Notes: a model not told the origin generated them from the sequence alone. A stretch of DNA of 64,000 nt from Corynebacterium nuruki S6-4 (GCF_007970465.1 NZ_CP042429.1:1984001-2048000), one strand, 5' to 3'. Positions 1 through 9,181 are shown, counted from the stretch's first letter. Translations and numbers: made by a program.

Positions 1-992
1 AAGATGTCCCGGTCGGTCAGGGTACGGGCCTCGAGCGCGTCAGGGTCCCGGGCGAGCAGCCGGAAGTACTCCGACTTCGCCCGCAGCGGGTCGACCAGGG
101 CCTCGCGCTGCCGGTCGGTGAGGTCCGCCTCCGCCGTCGGCGGCACCCACGGCACCCAGCCGAGGGAGTGGGTGACGAAGCGGGTCGGGCGGGCCAGGTC
201 CGGGTAGCTGAGGACGTCGAAGGCGCCACCGGTCAGGTCGCCGTCCCCGTCCTTCTCCCCCTCGGCCGCAGCACCGTCGGTGTGCGGGTGGCGGGGGGCG
301 GTGGTGCCGTCGAACCGGCGCACGTCACCGACCGGGATACGCCGGGCCGCCACCCCGAGACCGTGGGCGGTGCGCACCTGGAAGGTGAGGAAGGCGATGA
401 GCTGGGCGAGGCTGACGACCTCGGTGGGGGTCCAGCCGGCCTGGGCCAGCGGGGCGAGGCGCTCCGGGCGGGAGTCCCGCGGGTGCAGGACGAGAACGTG
501 GGCGAACTCGACGGCGGCGGACAGCCGGTCGCCGAGGACCCGCCGTTCCGACCCGGAGACGGTGAACGTCGGCCCCGGCGCGGACTCCCCGGCGAGGTCG
601 GGTTCCCGGTAGTCGCCGTAGGGGCCGGTGAGGCCGGACGCGTTGACCAGCGCGCGGGCGTCCGAGACGACGGCGGCGAGGACGGCCACCAGGTCGGGGT
701 TCGTGTCCTCGACCTCGTCGGCGAGCATGTCGGCGTAGACCCCGGTCGCCCGGGCGGCGGCGGTCGCCCCGCCGTGCAGGCCGGTGACGAAGGCGGCGAC
801 GGCGTACCGTTCCGCGTTGCTGAAGTTGCCCTGCACGGCCGGGTCGGTGGGTTCGAACAGGGCGGTGAAGCTGCGCTGCGCGTTCTCGCGGGCCTGTGCC
901 CGGTGGTGGCGCAGCGCCGCGATGGGCCCGGTGGTCTCCGAATCCTCGTCGATCTCGGCGAGGTAGTCGATAAGGTCGTTGCTCACAGTCAT
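1..992 (-). CDS. CMD-domain / alkylhydroperoxidase-domain fusion protein (partial, C-terminus beyond window)
   Basis: Reading the minus strand from the ATG at 992 gives 330 codons open to the window edge, so the C-terminus is missing. Residues 1 to about 190 look like a carboxymuconolactone decarboxylase (CMD/AhpD) type helical domain. A charged linker rich in Gly and Asp follows at about 215-225. A second segment from about 235 has the HSLGWVPW and AKSEYFRLLARDP pattern of the alkylhydroperoxidase-domain proteins often found beside peptide ABC transporters (Avi_7169/Avi_7170 type, recalled from family knowledge). These are usually separate proteins, so this appears to be a fusion. The start overlaps the ATPase stop by ATGA, making it the last visible gene of the transporter operon. 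A peroxidase or decarboxylase activity is inferred only; the catalytic Cys pair of AhpD was not located. Confidence 0.75.
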   Translation of the reverse strand, partial: MTVSNDLIDYLAEIDEDSETTGPIAALRHHRAQARENAQRSFTALFEPTDPAVQGNFSNAERYAVAAFVTGLHGGATAAARATGVYADMLADEVEDTNPDLVAVLAAVVSDARALVNASGLTGPYGDYREPDLAGESAPGPTFTVSGSERRVLGDRLSAAVEFAHVLVLHPRDSRPERLAPLAQAGWTPTEVVSLAQLIAFLTFQVRTAHGLGVAARRIPVGDVRRFDGTTAPRHPHTDGAAAEGEKDGDGDLTGGAFDVLSYPDLARPTRFVTHSLGWVPWVPPTAEADLTDRQREALVDPLRAKSEYFRLLARDPDALEARTLTDRDI

Positions 993-2728
993 AAGCCCAG
1001 GTTAAACCCGCCGGAGCGGTAGCGCTCCCCCGGGATCGCGGCGAGCAGCTGTCCGGTGAACTCCGTGGCGGGATGTTCGAAGATCTCCGGGGTCGGGCCG
1101 GACTCCATCTGCCGGCCGTGGCTCATCACCGACACGGTGTCGCTGATCTCGCGGACCACCGACAGGTCGTGCGAGATGAACACGTACGTCAGCCCGAGAT
1201 CGCGCTGCAGTTCGTCGAGGAGGGTGAGGATCTGCGACTGCACCGTGACATCCAGGGCCGAGACCGCCTCGTCGAGGACGACGAGTTCCGGGTCGAGGAT
1301 CAGCGCCCGGGCGATCGCCACGCGCTGCCGCTGGCCGCCGGACAGTTCCGCCGGACGCCGCTGGGCGATGTCGCCGGTCACCGACCCCGAGCCGCTGCCG
1401 AGTGCGACGCGGTCGAGGATGCCGGTGACCTTCTCCCGCACCGCACCGGCCGACAGGTCGGTGAGGTTGCGCAGGGGTTCGGCGAGGATCCGGCCGACAC
1501 TCTGCCGGGGATCGAGGGAACTGTAGGGATTCTGGTAGACGAGCTGGACCCGCCGGCGCAGGTCGCGGCGTCCGGCCTGGTCGAGGGTGTCGACCCGCAG
1601 GTCGCCGAGGCGCACCTCGCCGGCGGTCGGCGCCTGGAAGGCGGCGATCATGCGGGCGACGGTGGACTTGCCGGAGCCGGATTCACCGACGATGGCGTGG
1701 GTGGTGCCGGGGGCGACGGTGAAGGAGACGTCGTCGACGGCGACGAGCGGGTCCCGGCCCCGGCCGCGGGAGAATTCGCGGCGCAGGCCGGTGACCTCCA
1801 GCAGCGGTTCCGGGGTCGGCGCACCGGTGGCGGGCCCGGGCCGGTAGGTGGACTGTTCCACCGCGCTGACCAGGGAGGGGGCGTCCGCCAGGAGGCGTCG
1901 GGTGTAGGGGTCCTTCGGGTCGGTGAGGATGCGGTCGGTCGGGCCGGTCTCCTTCACCTCACCGCCCTGCATGACGACGAGCCGGTCGGCGCGGTCCCCG
2001 GCGACGGCGAGGTCGTGGGTGATGAACAGCACGCCGAGGCCCAGTTCGGTGCGCATCCGGTCGAGCAGGTCGAGGATGGTGCGCTGCACGGTGACGTCGA
2101 GGGCACTGGTCGGTTCGTCGGCGATGATGAGTTCGGGTTCGGCGGCGACCGCCGCGGCGATCAGGGCCCGCTGCTTCATCCCGCCGGAGAGCTGGTGGGG
2201 GTACTGGCCGTAGCGGACCTCCGGGTCGTCGATGCCGACGGTCTCCAGCAGTTCCAGGACCCGCTTCCTCCGGGCGGCGCGGTCCAGGTTGCCGGTGGCG
2301 CGGCGGTGGATACGCAGCACCTCCCCCACCGATTCACCGATGGTCTTCACCGGGTTCAGGGAGTTGTTCGGGTCCTGCGGGATCAGTCCGATCCGGACGC
2401 CGCGGATACTGCGCCACTGCCGGGGACTGAGCCCGGTGAGGCTCTGCCCGTTCAGCCGGATCGTCCCGCTGACCTCGGCGCTGCCGGGCAGCAGGCCGAG
2501 GGCGGCGAGGGCGGAGGTGGACTTGCCGGAGCCGGATTCGCCGACAATGGCGGTGGTGCGGCCCTTCGCCACGGTGAGGCTGATGCCCCGCACCGCGGGC
2601 ACGGTGCCGCGGCGGGTGCGGTAGCCGACGGCGAGGTCGGTGATCTCCAGCAGCGGTGCCGTGTCCCGGTGGGGTTCGTGCATCTCCGGACGCCACGAGC
2701 CGTCGTCCCAGTCCATGCGCGTGCTCAT
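989..2728 (-). CDS. peptide/opine-type ABC transporter, fused double ATP-binding protein
   Basis: This 579-residue protein carries two nucleotide-binding domains of the oligopeptide/nickel importer class in one chain (DppD-DppF-like fusion). The first Walker A (GESGSGKST) is at about residues 63-71 and is followed by an LSGGMKQR signature and IIADEPTSALD Walker B. The second domain repeats GESGSGKST, LSGGQRQR and VVLDEAVSALD. It would power import by the two permeases encoded upstream. The chosen ATG overlaps the permease stop as ATGA; longer in-frame extensions upstream only run through the permease gene. The downstream CMD gene overlaps it in the same way, so all five genes look translationally coupled. 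Substrate is not readable from the ATPase. Confidence 0.93.
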   Translation of the reverse strand: MSTRMDWDDGSWRPEMHEPHRDTAPLLEITDLAVGYRTRRGTVPAVRGISLTVAKGRTTAIVGESGSGKSTSALAALGLLPGSAEVSGTIRLNGQSLTGLSPRQWRSIRGVRIGLIPQDPNNSLNPVKTIGESVGEVLRIHRRATGNLDRAARRKRVLELLETVGIDDPEVRYGQYPHQLSGGMKQRALIAAAVAAEPELIIADEPTSALDVTVQRTILDLLDRMRTELGLGVLFITHDLAVAGDRADRLVVMQGGEVKETGPTDRILTDPKDPYTRRLLADAPSLVSAVEQSTYRPGPATGAPTPEPLLEVTGLRREFSRGRGRDPLVAVDDVSFTVAPGTTHAIVGESGSGKSTVARMIAAFQAPTAGEVRLGDLRVDTLDQAGRRDLRRRVQLVYQNPYSSLDPRQSVGRILAEPLRNLTDLSAGAVREKVTGILDRVALGSGSGSVTGDIAQRRPAELSGGQRQRVAIARALILDPELVVLDEAVSALDVTVQSQILTLLDELQRDLGLTYVFISHDLSVVREISDTVSVMSHGRQMESGPTPEIFEHPATEFTGQLLAAIPGERYRSGGFNLGL

Positions 2729-3567
2729 CGCAGGTCCTTCCCGCCGGCGCGCTGCAGCGCCTGGCTGAGGTGATTGGTGGCCAGGACGACGAGGACGATC
2801 GCCAGGCCGGGCAGGACCGTCAGCCACCAGGAGGTGGCGATGAAGTCGCGGCCCTCGGAGATGATCAGGCCCCACTCCGGGGTGGGCGGCGGGGCGCCGT
2901 AGCCGAGGAAGCCGAGGGTCGACAGCTGCAGGATCGCGCTGCCGAACTGCAGTGCCGCCAGGGCGAGGACCGGGGTCAGCGAGTTCGGCAGGATGTGGCG
3001 CCACAGCACCGTCCACGCCGACCCGCCGGAGCCGTAGGCCGCCTCGACGAAGTCGGTGGCCGCCACGCCGAGGACCTCGGAGCGGGCCAGCCGGGCGAAC
3101 ATCGCCACGTTGGTCACACCGACGGCGACGGCGGCGTTGAGGGTGCCGTAGCCCAGCACGATGATGACCGACAGGCTCAGCAGCAGGGCGGGGATGCTCA
3201 GCAGGACGTCGACGATCCGCATGATGACCGTGTCCAGCCAGCCGGCGCGGGAGCCCTGGCCCGACTGCCGCACCGACCCGGCGACGAGGCCGAGGAGGGT
3301 GCCGACGACCATGCCGACGAGTACGGCGATGAGGGCCCCGGCCAGTGACTGGCGGGCTCCCCAGACGACGCGGGTGTAGAGGTCGCGGCCGACGGCGTCC
3401 GTCCCGAACCAGTGGCTGCCCGAGGGAGCGAGCAGCGGGGCGGTGGTGCCGGACTCGGCCGGGTCACCGGAGGCGAACAGGCCGGGGACCAGGGCCGAGG
3501 CGACGGCGATGACGACGACGATGCCGGACAGCCACACGCCGGGACGGATACTGCGCAGGGTGCTCAT
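2725..3567 (-). CDS. ABC transporter permease, DppC/OppC type
   Basis: A 280-residue inner-membrane permease with the N-terminal helix and the long periplasmic loop GSHWFGTDAVGRDLYTRVVWGARQSL that marks the DppC half of peptide, nickel and opine importers, followed by about five further hydrophobic helices and an EAA-type loop (EAAYGSGGSAWTVLWRHILPN). It should pair with the DppB-like permease encoded just upstream; their coding regions overlap by four bases (ATGA), as does the ATPase downstream. Length is typical for the family. Confidence in function class is high, substrate unknown. Confidence 0.93.
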   Translation of the reverse strand: MSTLRSIRPGVWLSGIVVVIAVASALVPGLFASGDPAESGTTAPLLAPSGSHWFGTDAVGRDLYTRVVWGARQSLAGALIAVLVGMVVGTLLGLVAGSVRQSGQGSRAGWLDTVIMRIVDVLLSIPALLLSLSVIIVLGYGTLNAAVAVGVTNVAMFARLARSEVLGVAATDFVEAAYGSGGSAWTVLWRHILPNSLTPVLALAALQFGSAILQLSTLGFLGYGAPPPTPEWGLIISEGRDFIATSWWLTVLPGLAIVLVVLATNHLSQALQRAGGKDLR

Positions 3568-4523
3568 GCCCGCACCTCCTTCCGGGTACGCAGCCGCGGG
3601 TCGAGCACCGGGTACAGCAGGTCGACCGCCAGGTTGACGAGCACGTACACGGCGGCGGCGAGGACGACGACGGCCATGAGGACGGGGGTGTCACGGTTGG
3701 AGACGGCGTCCACCGTCATCGCCCCGATCCCGGCGCGGGAGAAGACCGCCTCGGTGACGACCGCACCACCGACGAGTTCACCGAAGGTGAGCCCGGCGAT
3801 GGTCAGTGCGGGCAGGGTGGCGTTGCGCAGCACATTGCGCCACAGCACCCACTGGCCGCCGGCGCCGCGGGCGCGGACGACGGTGATGAACGGCCGGTCG
3901 GTGACATCGTCGATGCCGCGGATCAGCACCTGGGCCAGCGGCGCGGACAGCGGCAGGGCCAGCGCCACCGACGGCAGGATGAGGTCCTGGAGGCTGGAGG
4001 CGTGGATCACCGGGATCCAGTCGAGGGTGAAGCTGAACACCTGGATGAGGATGATGCCGAGCCAGAAGGCCGGCAGCGAGACGAAGAGGGACGGGATGCT
4101 GCGCAGGACGCCGGCGAGCCACCGGCCGGCCCGGGTGTCCGGGAAGGAGGTCGCCGCGACCGCGAGGACGACGGCGACGACCATGGCCAGGACGAAACCG
4201 GTGGCGGCGAGGGCGAGTGTGCCCGGCAGCGCGTGGGCGAGGGCGGAACTGACCTTCTCCCCGGTCTGCATGGAGTTGCCGAAGTCGCCGGTCAGCGTAC
4301 CGGTCAGCGAGTTCCAGTAGCGGGTGAGGACGGGTTCGTCGGAGCCGTAGGTGCTCCGCATCTCGGCGATCTGCTCCGGGGACAGGCCGAGCTCCGGGTC
4401 GGCGTAGCGGGTGGAGACGGCGTCCCCGGGCAGGGCGGTGAGCAGGATGAAGGCGACGGTGAACGTCGCCCAGAGGACGAGGACGGCCTGGCCGAGACGG
4501 CGCAGGACTGCGGCGGCGGTCAT
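3564..4523 (-). CDS. ABC transporter permease, DppB/OppB type
   Basis: A 319-residue permease with an N-terminal helix, the FILLTALPGDAV motif and a predicted external segment containing LGLSPEQIAEMRSTYG, then five helices and the conserved VRARGAGGQWVLWRNVLRNA EAA loop of DppB-type subunits. It forms the translocation channel with the DppC-like protein. I chose the ATG at 4523 because it overlaps the stop of the binding-protein gene as ATGA and begins directly before the first helix; an in-frame start at 4583 would add only Arg/His-rich residues encoded inside the upstream gene. Confidence 0.92.
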   Translation of the reverse strand: MTAAAVLRRLGQAVLVLWATFTVAFILLTALPGDAVSTRYADPELGLSPEQIAEMRSTYGSDEPVLTRYWNSLTGTLTGDFGNSMQTGEKVSSALAHALPGTLALAATGFVLAMVVAVVLAVAATSFPDTRAGRWLAGVLRSIPSLFVSLPAFWLGIILIQVFSFTLDWIPVIHASSLQDLILPSVALALPLSAPLAQVLIRGIDDVTDRPFITVVRARGAGGQWVLWRNVLRNATLPALTIAGLTFGELVGGAVVTEAVFSRAGIGAMTVDAVSNRDTPVLMAVVVLAAAVYVLVNLAVDLLYPVLDPRLRTRKEVRA

Positions 4524-6208
4524 CGGCGGGCCTCCCCGGTGTCTCCGGTGTCTCCGGTGTCGATGCTGGCCGGGTAGAACCACGGCCGGCCGATGGATTC
4601 GGCGCGGAAGCCGTGGACATAGGGCTGCACGCCGTAGACCTGCGGTTCCTCGAACATCGGCAGGATGTAGGCCTGCTTGGTCAGGTAGTCCTGGACGTCC
4701 CCGGAGGCGGCCGCGCGCGCGGCGGCGTCCGGCGAGGAGGAGACCTTCCGCAGCAGCTCCTCGAGGTGTTCGTCGCCGATGGAGCCGTCCGGGTGCATGT
4801 TGAGCAGCTGGTTGCGGTCGTCGGAGTAGTACTGCGACTTGATGACGTCGTAGTCGGCGCGGCCGACCATGGTGACGTTGAGCTGGATGAGGGATTCGTC
4901 GGTCTGCGCGGCCTTCTGCGCGGCGACGTCGCCGGGGTAGAGCTGCACGTCCACGCCGATCTTCTTCAGCTGTTCCTGGACCATGGTGACGACTTCGCGG
5001 GTGCGGGGCTGCTGGGCGGCGTCATTGGCGGTGAGGCTGAGTTTCTTCCCGTCCTTCATCCGGACGCCGTCGCCGCTGCGGACCCAGCCGGCCTCGTCGA
5101 GGAGCTGTTCCGCGCGCTGCGGATCGTAGGTGTAGGCGTCCTTCTGTTCCCGGTAGCCGGCGGCGGTCGAGGCGATCGCGGAGGTGGCCAGCGGGTATGA
5201 GGGGGAGAACAGCGAGGACAGGATGCGCTGCCGGTCGACGCCGGCGATGAGCGCCTGACGGACCCGGATGTCGGAGAGCAGCGGGTGGCGGAACCGGAAG
5301 TCGATCTGGTTGTTCACCCCGGCGGTCGGGGCGGAGAGGATGTCCACCCCGGCATCCTCGAGGTGCTTCTCCTCGGGGGCCTCGATCTGGCGGGCGACGT
5401 CGCCCTGGCCGGACTTGATGCCGCCGACGCGGACACTGTCCTCCTTGGCGACGACGACGTGCACCGTGTCGAGGGCGGGGCGTCCGGTGTTCTCCCCCCG
5501 TTTCCCCAGCTCCGGCGGTGCCCAGTCGTAGTCCTTGCGGGCGGAGAGGGTGAGTTCGGTGTTGCGTTCCTCCCCGGTGACGACGAAGGGGCCGGAGCCG
5601 ATGACCTTGCGGGCGTTGCCGGGGGCGAAGCCCTCGTCGGTCATGTCCAGGGAGGAATCGGCGAGCAGTCCGGCGTTGAAGGAGCTGGTGGCCTGCGGGA
5701 AGCCGGGTTCGGGGTCGGTGAAGTGGAAGCGCACGGTGTGGTCGTCGAGGACCTCGCCGTGGTCGTAGGTGCTGATCTGTTCGGACGCCGTGAGCTTGTG
5801 CGCCTTGTTCCCCTTGCCGAACAGGTCGAAGTTGCGGACCACGTTGTCGGCGGTGAGCGGGGAGCCGTCGGAGTAGGTCACCCCGTCACGCAGGTGGAAG
5901 GTGAACTCGGTGGCGTCGGCGTTGATCTCCGGCAGGTCCGTGGCGATCCAGGGGTACAGCTGCAGGGTGTCCGGGTCCTGCCAGAGCAGCCGGTCGGTGA
6001 TGTTGTTGACCACGCCGCCGTTCGGGTAGTAGCCGGCGGTCGGCGGGTAGAGGGTCTGGAACGGCAGGGACTCCAGGTACGTCAGTTCCCGGGGCGTCGG
6101 TCCGTCGTCCGCGCTGCCGCAGCTGACGAGCCCGACCGCGGCCGCCACGGCGGTGACCGCGGCGACGACGGTGGTGACCCGGCCGCGGCGGGTCCGGAAG
6201 TTTCTCAC
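4520..6208 (-). CDS. ABC transporter substrate-binding lipoprotein, peptide/opine class (SBP_bac_5)
   Basis: A 562-residue extracytoplasmic binding protein. The N-terminus has RTRRGR then a hydrophobic stretch and a lipobox VSC, with the acylated Cys at residue 30. The mature part has the cluster C features LYPWIATDLPE, FHLRDGVTYSDGSPLTADNVVRNFD and IRVRQALIAGVDRQRI typical of SBP_bac_5 proteins. The company of a CMD/alkylhydroperoxidase gene points to the KPN_01854-like subfamily, whose ligand is thought to be peptide- or opine-like (recalled, not proven). Translation starts at a GTG preceded by AGGAG. The C-terminal TGDTGDTG comes from a 9-bp tandem repeat in the DNA. First gene of the operon; promoter and operator lie just upstream. 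Confidence 0.92.
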   Translation of the reverse strand: MRNFRTRRGRVTTVVAAVTAVAAAVGLVSCGSADDGPTPRELTYLESLPFQTLYPPTAGYYPNGGVVNNITDRLLWQDPDTLQLYPWIATDLPEINADATEFTFHLRDGVTYSDGSPLTADNVVRNFDLFGKGNKAHKLTASEQISTYDHGEVLDDHTVRFHFTDPEPGFPQATSSFNAGLLADSSLDMTDEGFAPGNARKVIGSGPFVVTGEERNTELTLSARKDYDWAPPELGKRGENTGRPALDTVHVVVAKEDSVRVGGIKSGQGDVARQIEAPEEKHLEDAGVDILSAPTAGVNNQIDFRFRHPLLSDIRVRQALIAGVDRQRILSSLFSPSYPLATSAIASTAAGYREQKDAYTYDPQRAEQLLDEAGWVRSGDGVRMKDGKKLSLTANDAAQQPRTREVVTMVQEQLKKIGVDVQLYPGDVAAQKAAQTDESLIQLNVTMVGRADYDVIKSQYYSDDRNQLLNMHPDGSIGDEHLEELLRKVSSSPDAAARAAASGDVQDYLTKQAYILPMFEEPQVYGVQPYVHGFRAESIGRPWFYPASIDTGDTGDTGEARR

Positions 6209-6239
6209 TGCTGCTCCTGCTTCTCCCTGGTCGTCATAA

Positions 6240-6261
6240 AAACAGACAGGTCTGTCCGTTT
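6240..6261. promoter_or_regulatory. 22-bp inverted repeat, operator of the ABC importer operon
   Basis: The site reads symmetrically as AAAC-n-GACAG-nn-CTGTC-n-GTTT, with 18 of 22 positions matching their reverse complement. Its 14-bp core (6244-6257, AGACAGGTCTGTCC) matches 12 of 14 bases of a perfect palindrome upstream of the symporter gene starting at 28946. It lies between the likely -10 box and the ribosome binding site of the binding-protein gene, a position suited to repression. The regulator family (TetR or GntR class) is a guess from symmetry and size. Confidence 0.7.
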
Positions 6262-6273
6262 CGTGCCTCTGTC

Positions 6274-6279
6274 ATGCTA
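6274..6279 (-). promoter_or_regulatory. putative -10 box of the ABC importer operon
   Basis: On the minus strand this reads TAGCAT. Transcription would start about 7 nt further on, giving a leader of about 60 nt that contains the operator and an AGGAG ribosome binding site before the GTG at 6208. The spacing from this hexamer to the 14-bp operator core is 16 nt, the same as at the 28.9 kb symporter promoter. No convincing -35 was seen. Confidence 0.5.
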
Positions 6280-6350
6280 CACCCGGCCCCACCATCATCC
6301 GGGGCACGTGGCCCGACCGCCACCCCACCGGCGGCGATATCATGGCGACC

Positions 6351-8432
6351 ATGAGCACGATCGCCGTCATCGGAGGTGGTCCGCGCGGCATCTCCGTCCT
6401 CGAGAGGATCGTCGCCGCCCGGTCCGCCGGTACAGACACCCCCCGCAACTCCCCCGACTCCCCCGACTCGCCCGACTCCCCCGACTCCGCCGGTCTCACC
6501 GTCCATCTCGTGGACGACACCGAACCCGGCGCCGGCCGCGTCTGGCGCACCAACCAGACCCGCACGCTGTGCATGAACACCCTGGCGGACGCCGTCACCC
6601 TGTTCACCGAACCGCGCTCCTCCGTCACCGCCCCCGTCGTCGAGGGCCCCACCATGTACGAGTGGATGGAACTCATCCGCGGCGACGAACTCACCGCCGC
6701 CGCCGACCCGTCCGGCGCCAAGACCACCCTGTTCCGCGCCCACCGGGCCTTCGTCCCCGGCGAGTTCCACGCCGAGATCGCCGCCGCGGTCCCCGAGTCC
6801 CACCCCTCCCGCGCCCTCTACGGCGAATACCTGCGGTGGGTGCTCTCCGTCGTCCTCGCCAGAGCCGACGGGGCCGACGGCGCCGACGTCGACGTGCAGG
6901 TCCACCAGGCCCGCGCGACCGGGATCACGGCGTCCGGCACGCAGGACCGCATCACCCTCGTCACCGGCGACACGGCCACCGAGGTCCCCGACGAGATCCT
7001 CGCGGACGCCACCGTCCTCGCCACCGGCTGGACCGACACCGAACCCGACGCCCTCGAGACCTTCACCGCCTCCTCCCTCGAGATGCACCCCGAGCTGACC
7101 TGGGTCCGTCCCGGCAACCCGGCCGACCAGGCCGTCGACGACATCCCCTCGTGGGCGGACTCCCACGAGGAGGTGCTCGTCCGCGGCCTGGGCATGGGCT
7201 TCTTCGACCTCATGGCGATGCTGACCATCGACCGCGGCGGCCGCTTCGTGCCGGACGCCACCGCCCGCTCCGGCCTGTCCTACCGGCCGTCCGGCCGTGA
7301 GCCTCACCTGCTCGCCGCCTCCCACCACGGCTACCCCTACCAGCCGAAACCCGTCTTCCACTCGCTGCCGCCGGCGGCGTGGACACCCCGGTTCCGCGCC
7401 GCGGTCGCCCGGCTCCGGCAGGACGCCCCGGCCGACGGCTACCCCGCGGACTCCATCGACTTCGGCACCACCCTGTGGCCCGCCATTCTCCGCGACGCCC
7501 AGGAGGCCTACTACCGGGTCCTACTCGGTGAAGGGACCGTCGCCGAGACCGGCACCGGTGACCTGAGCACCCTCGACGCGGTCACCGACGTCATCGACGA
7601 CCCCGACGCCGACCCGTGGACCCTCCACACCGACCCCCGGCTGGTCAGGCTGGTGCCCGAACACCGCTTCAACCTGCCGATGTACGCCGACCCGGTCGCC
7701 GGCCTCGTCGCGGCGTCCGAAGGGGCATCAGGTGGGGCGCCCACCGTCGACGACCTCACCGCCCGGGTCGCCGACCTGCTCGGCAGCGACCTCCACGAGG
7801 CGGAACTCGGCCGCGCCTCCGCCGTCAAGGCCGGACTGCAGGTCATCGGCTCGGTCCGGAAACCCGCGCAGGTCGTCGACGAACCCGGCCGGTTCACCAC
7901 CCGCTCGCGCCGCGCCGAATACGCCGAACTGCGGCGCGTCGGCCAGATGGTCGGGTCCGGCCCGCCCGCCTTCCGCACCGCCGAACTCCTCTGCCTCGTC
8001 GACGCCGGCTACGTCCGCTTCCTCGGCGGGCACCCCACCCTCGTCATCGACCCGGAGAAGCCCGCGTTCGCCATGAGCTCCCCCTCCACCGGGGAAGAGA
8101 CCGTCACCTCCCGCACCCTCGTGGACGCCTGGCTGCACAAGCCGGACACCCGCACCACCGCCGACCCGCTGAGCCGGGACCTGCGGGAGGCCGGCCGGCT
8201 GCGCACCTGGACCCGCGGGGACGGCACCGCCACCCACGCCCCCGAGGTCGACCTGGCGACATCCCGGCTGATCGGGGCGTCCGGTGAGAAGGATCCGCGG
8301 GTCCACCTCGTCGGCATCCCGCTGCAGGACGTCCGCGCCGACATGACCATCTCCCCCATGCCCCGCACCGATCCGCTGATGCTGCAGGAGACCGACGCCG
8401 CCGCGGTCTCCGCGCTGCACGCCGCCGGCTGA
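6351..8432 (+). CDS. large FAD/NAD(P)-binding oxidoreductase-like protein
   Basis: A 693-residue protein opening with the dinucleotide-binding motif AVIGGGPRGISVLERI, the form seen in FAD-NAD(P)-binding proteins of the PF13454 type. The 'GRVWRTNQ...MNTLADAVTLF' segment soon after is also characteristic of that family. Substrate and partner are unknown. I prefer the ATG at 6351 over an in-frame ATG at 6342 because a TATCAT -10 hexamer ends 7 nt before it, fitting a leaderless mRNA, and because the Rossmann strand then starts at residue 3. Residues near 31-45 contain a run of SPD repeats encoded by a 9-bp DNA repeat, probably a flexible length-variable loop. It is divergent from the ABC importer operon, with which it may share a pathway (inference from location). 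Confidence 0.8.
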   Translation: MSTIAVIGGGPRGISVLERIVAARSAGTDTPRNSPDSPDSPDSPDSAGLTVHLVDDTEPGAGRVWRTNQTRTLCMNTLADAVTLFTEPRSSVTAPVVEGPTMYEWMELIRGDELTAAADPSGAKTTLFRAHRAFVPGEFHAEIAAAVPESHPSRALYGEYLRWVLSVVLARADGADGADVDVQVHQARATGITASGTQDRITLVTGDTATEVPDEILADATVLATGWTDTEPDALETFTASSLEMHPELTWVRPGNPADQAVDDIPSWADSHEEVLVRGLGMGFFDLMAMLTIDRGGRFVPDATARSGLSYRPSGREPHLLAASHHGYPYQPKPVFHSLPPAAWTPRFRAAVARLRQDAPADGYPADSIDFGTTLWPAILRDAQEAYYRVLLGEGTVAETGTGDLSTLDAVTDVIDDPDADPWTLHTDPRLVRLVPEHRFNLPMYADPVAGLVAASEGASGGAPTVDDLTARVADLLGSDLHEAELGRASAVKAGLQVIGSVRKPAQVVDEPGRFTTRSRRAEYAELRRVGQMVGSGPPAFRTAELLCLVDAGYVRFLGGHPTLVIDPEKPAFAMSSPSTGEETVTSRTLVDAWLHKPDTRTTADPLSRDLREAGRLRTWTRGDGTATHAPEVDLATSRLIGASGEKDPRVHLVGIPLQDVRADMTISPMPRTDPLMLQETDAAAVSALHAAG

Positions 8433-8443
8433 CGGGTGCCGCC

Positions 8444-9127
8444 GTGATCGACCTCAGTCAGGCCCCGGAGACCGTGGCCCCGCAGCTGCTCGGCGCGGTG
8501 CTGCGCCGGCAGTCCGTCGACGGCACCGTCGCCGTGCTGCTCACCGAGGTCGAGGCGTACCCGGGGATCGGGGATCCGGCGTCCCACACAGCAAACGGGT
8601 GGACGCCGCGGTGCGCCACGATGTTCGGCCCGCCCGGCCACCTCTACGTCTACGCCAGCTACGGCATCCACCGCGCCGGCAACATCGTCTGCCGGGACGA
8701 GGGCACCGGCGCCGGGGTACTCCTGCGTGCCGGGCGCGTGGTCGAGGGGCTCGACCTGGTACGCCGTCGGCGCAGCCGGGTGAAGGACGGTGCCGAGGTC
8801 ATCCCGGAGGATGCCGCCCTCGCCCGCGGGCCGGGCAATCTCGGGGCGGCGCTGGGCCTGGACCTCGACCTCGACGGGGCGACCCTGGCGGTGGTCGACG
8901 GCAGCGGTACTGCCGACGGCGCCGACGGCAGCGCTGGCAGTGCTGGCAATGCCGGCAGTGTCGGCAGCGCCGGCCCTGCCGCATTCACCCTGACTCCGCC
9001 GGCAGCCCCGGTGGAGTACGTCCGCGGTCCCCGGATCGGCGTCTCGAAGAACGCCGACGCCCCGCTGCGGTTCTGGATCCCCGGTGAGCGGTCCGTGACC
9101 TCCCCGCGGCGTCCGCCACGGGGCTGA
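8444..9127 (+). CDS. DNA-3-methyladenine glycosylase (AAG/MPG family)
   Basis: The 227-residue product has the signature parts of the AAG fold: LLTEVEAYPGIGDPASHTANGWTPRCATMFGPPGHLYVYASYGIHRAGNIV (quoted here in part: the EAY catalytic segment near residue 31 and the YASYGIH segment near 69), then LLRAG and the RGPGNL motif near 130. It excises alkylated purines in base excision repair. Start is a GTG 11 nt after the previous gene, with no separate promoter seen, so the two are probably cotranscribed. Between about 150 and 182 there is a Ser-Gly-Ala low-complexity insertion (GSAGSAGNAGSVGSAG type) encoded by a 9-bp repeat, which lengthens a surface loop. Confidence 0.92.
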   Translation: MIDLSQAPETVAPQLLGAVLRRQSVDGTVAVLLTEVEAYPGIGDPASHTANGWTPRCATMFGPPGHLYVYASYGIHRAGNIVCRDEGTGAGVLLRAGRVVEGLDLVRRRRSRVKDGAEVIPEDAALARGPGNLGAALGLDLDLDGATLAVVDGSGTADGADGSAGSAGNAGSVGSAGPAAFTLTPPAAPVEYVRGPRIGVSKNADAPLRFWIPGERSVTSPRRPPRG

Positions 9128-9181
9128 CGGTGCCGGCCCAACGCCCGGCCCAGCGCCGACCGCGGCGACAGCCCTAGGCCC

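Noticed and set aside
1073..2773. A 566-codon open frame opposite the ABC ATPase, and many similar long frames elsewhere
   Set aside because: They are antisense shadows produced by GC-rich third positions; their translations are Gly/Arg/Asp-rich with no motif, and the opposite strand carries a recognisable protein.
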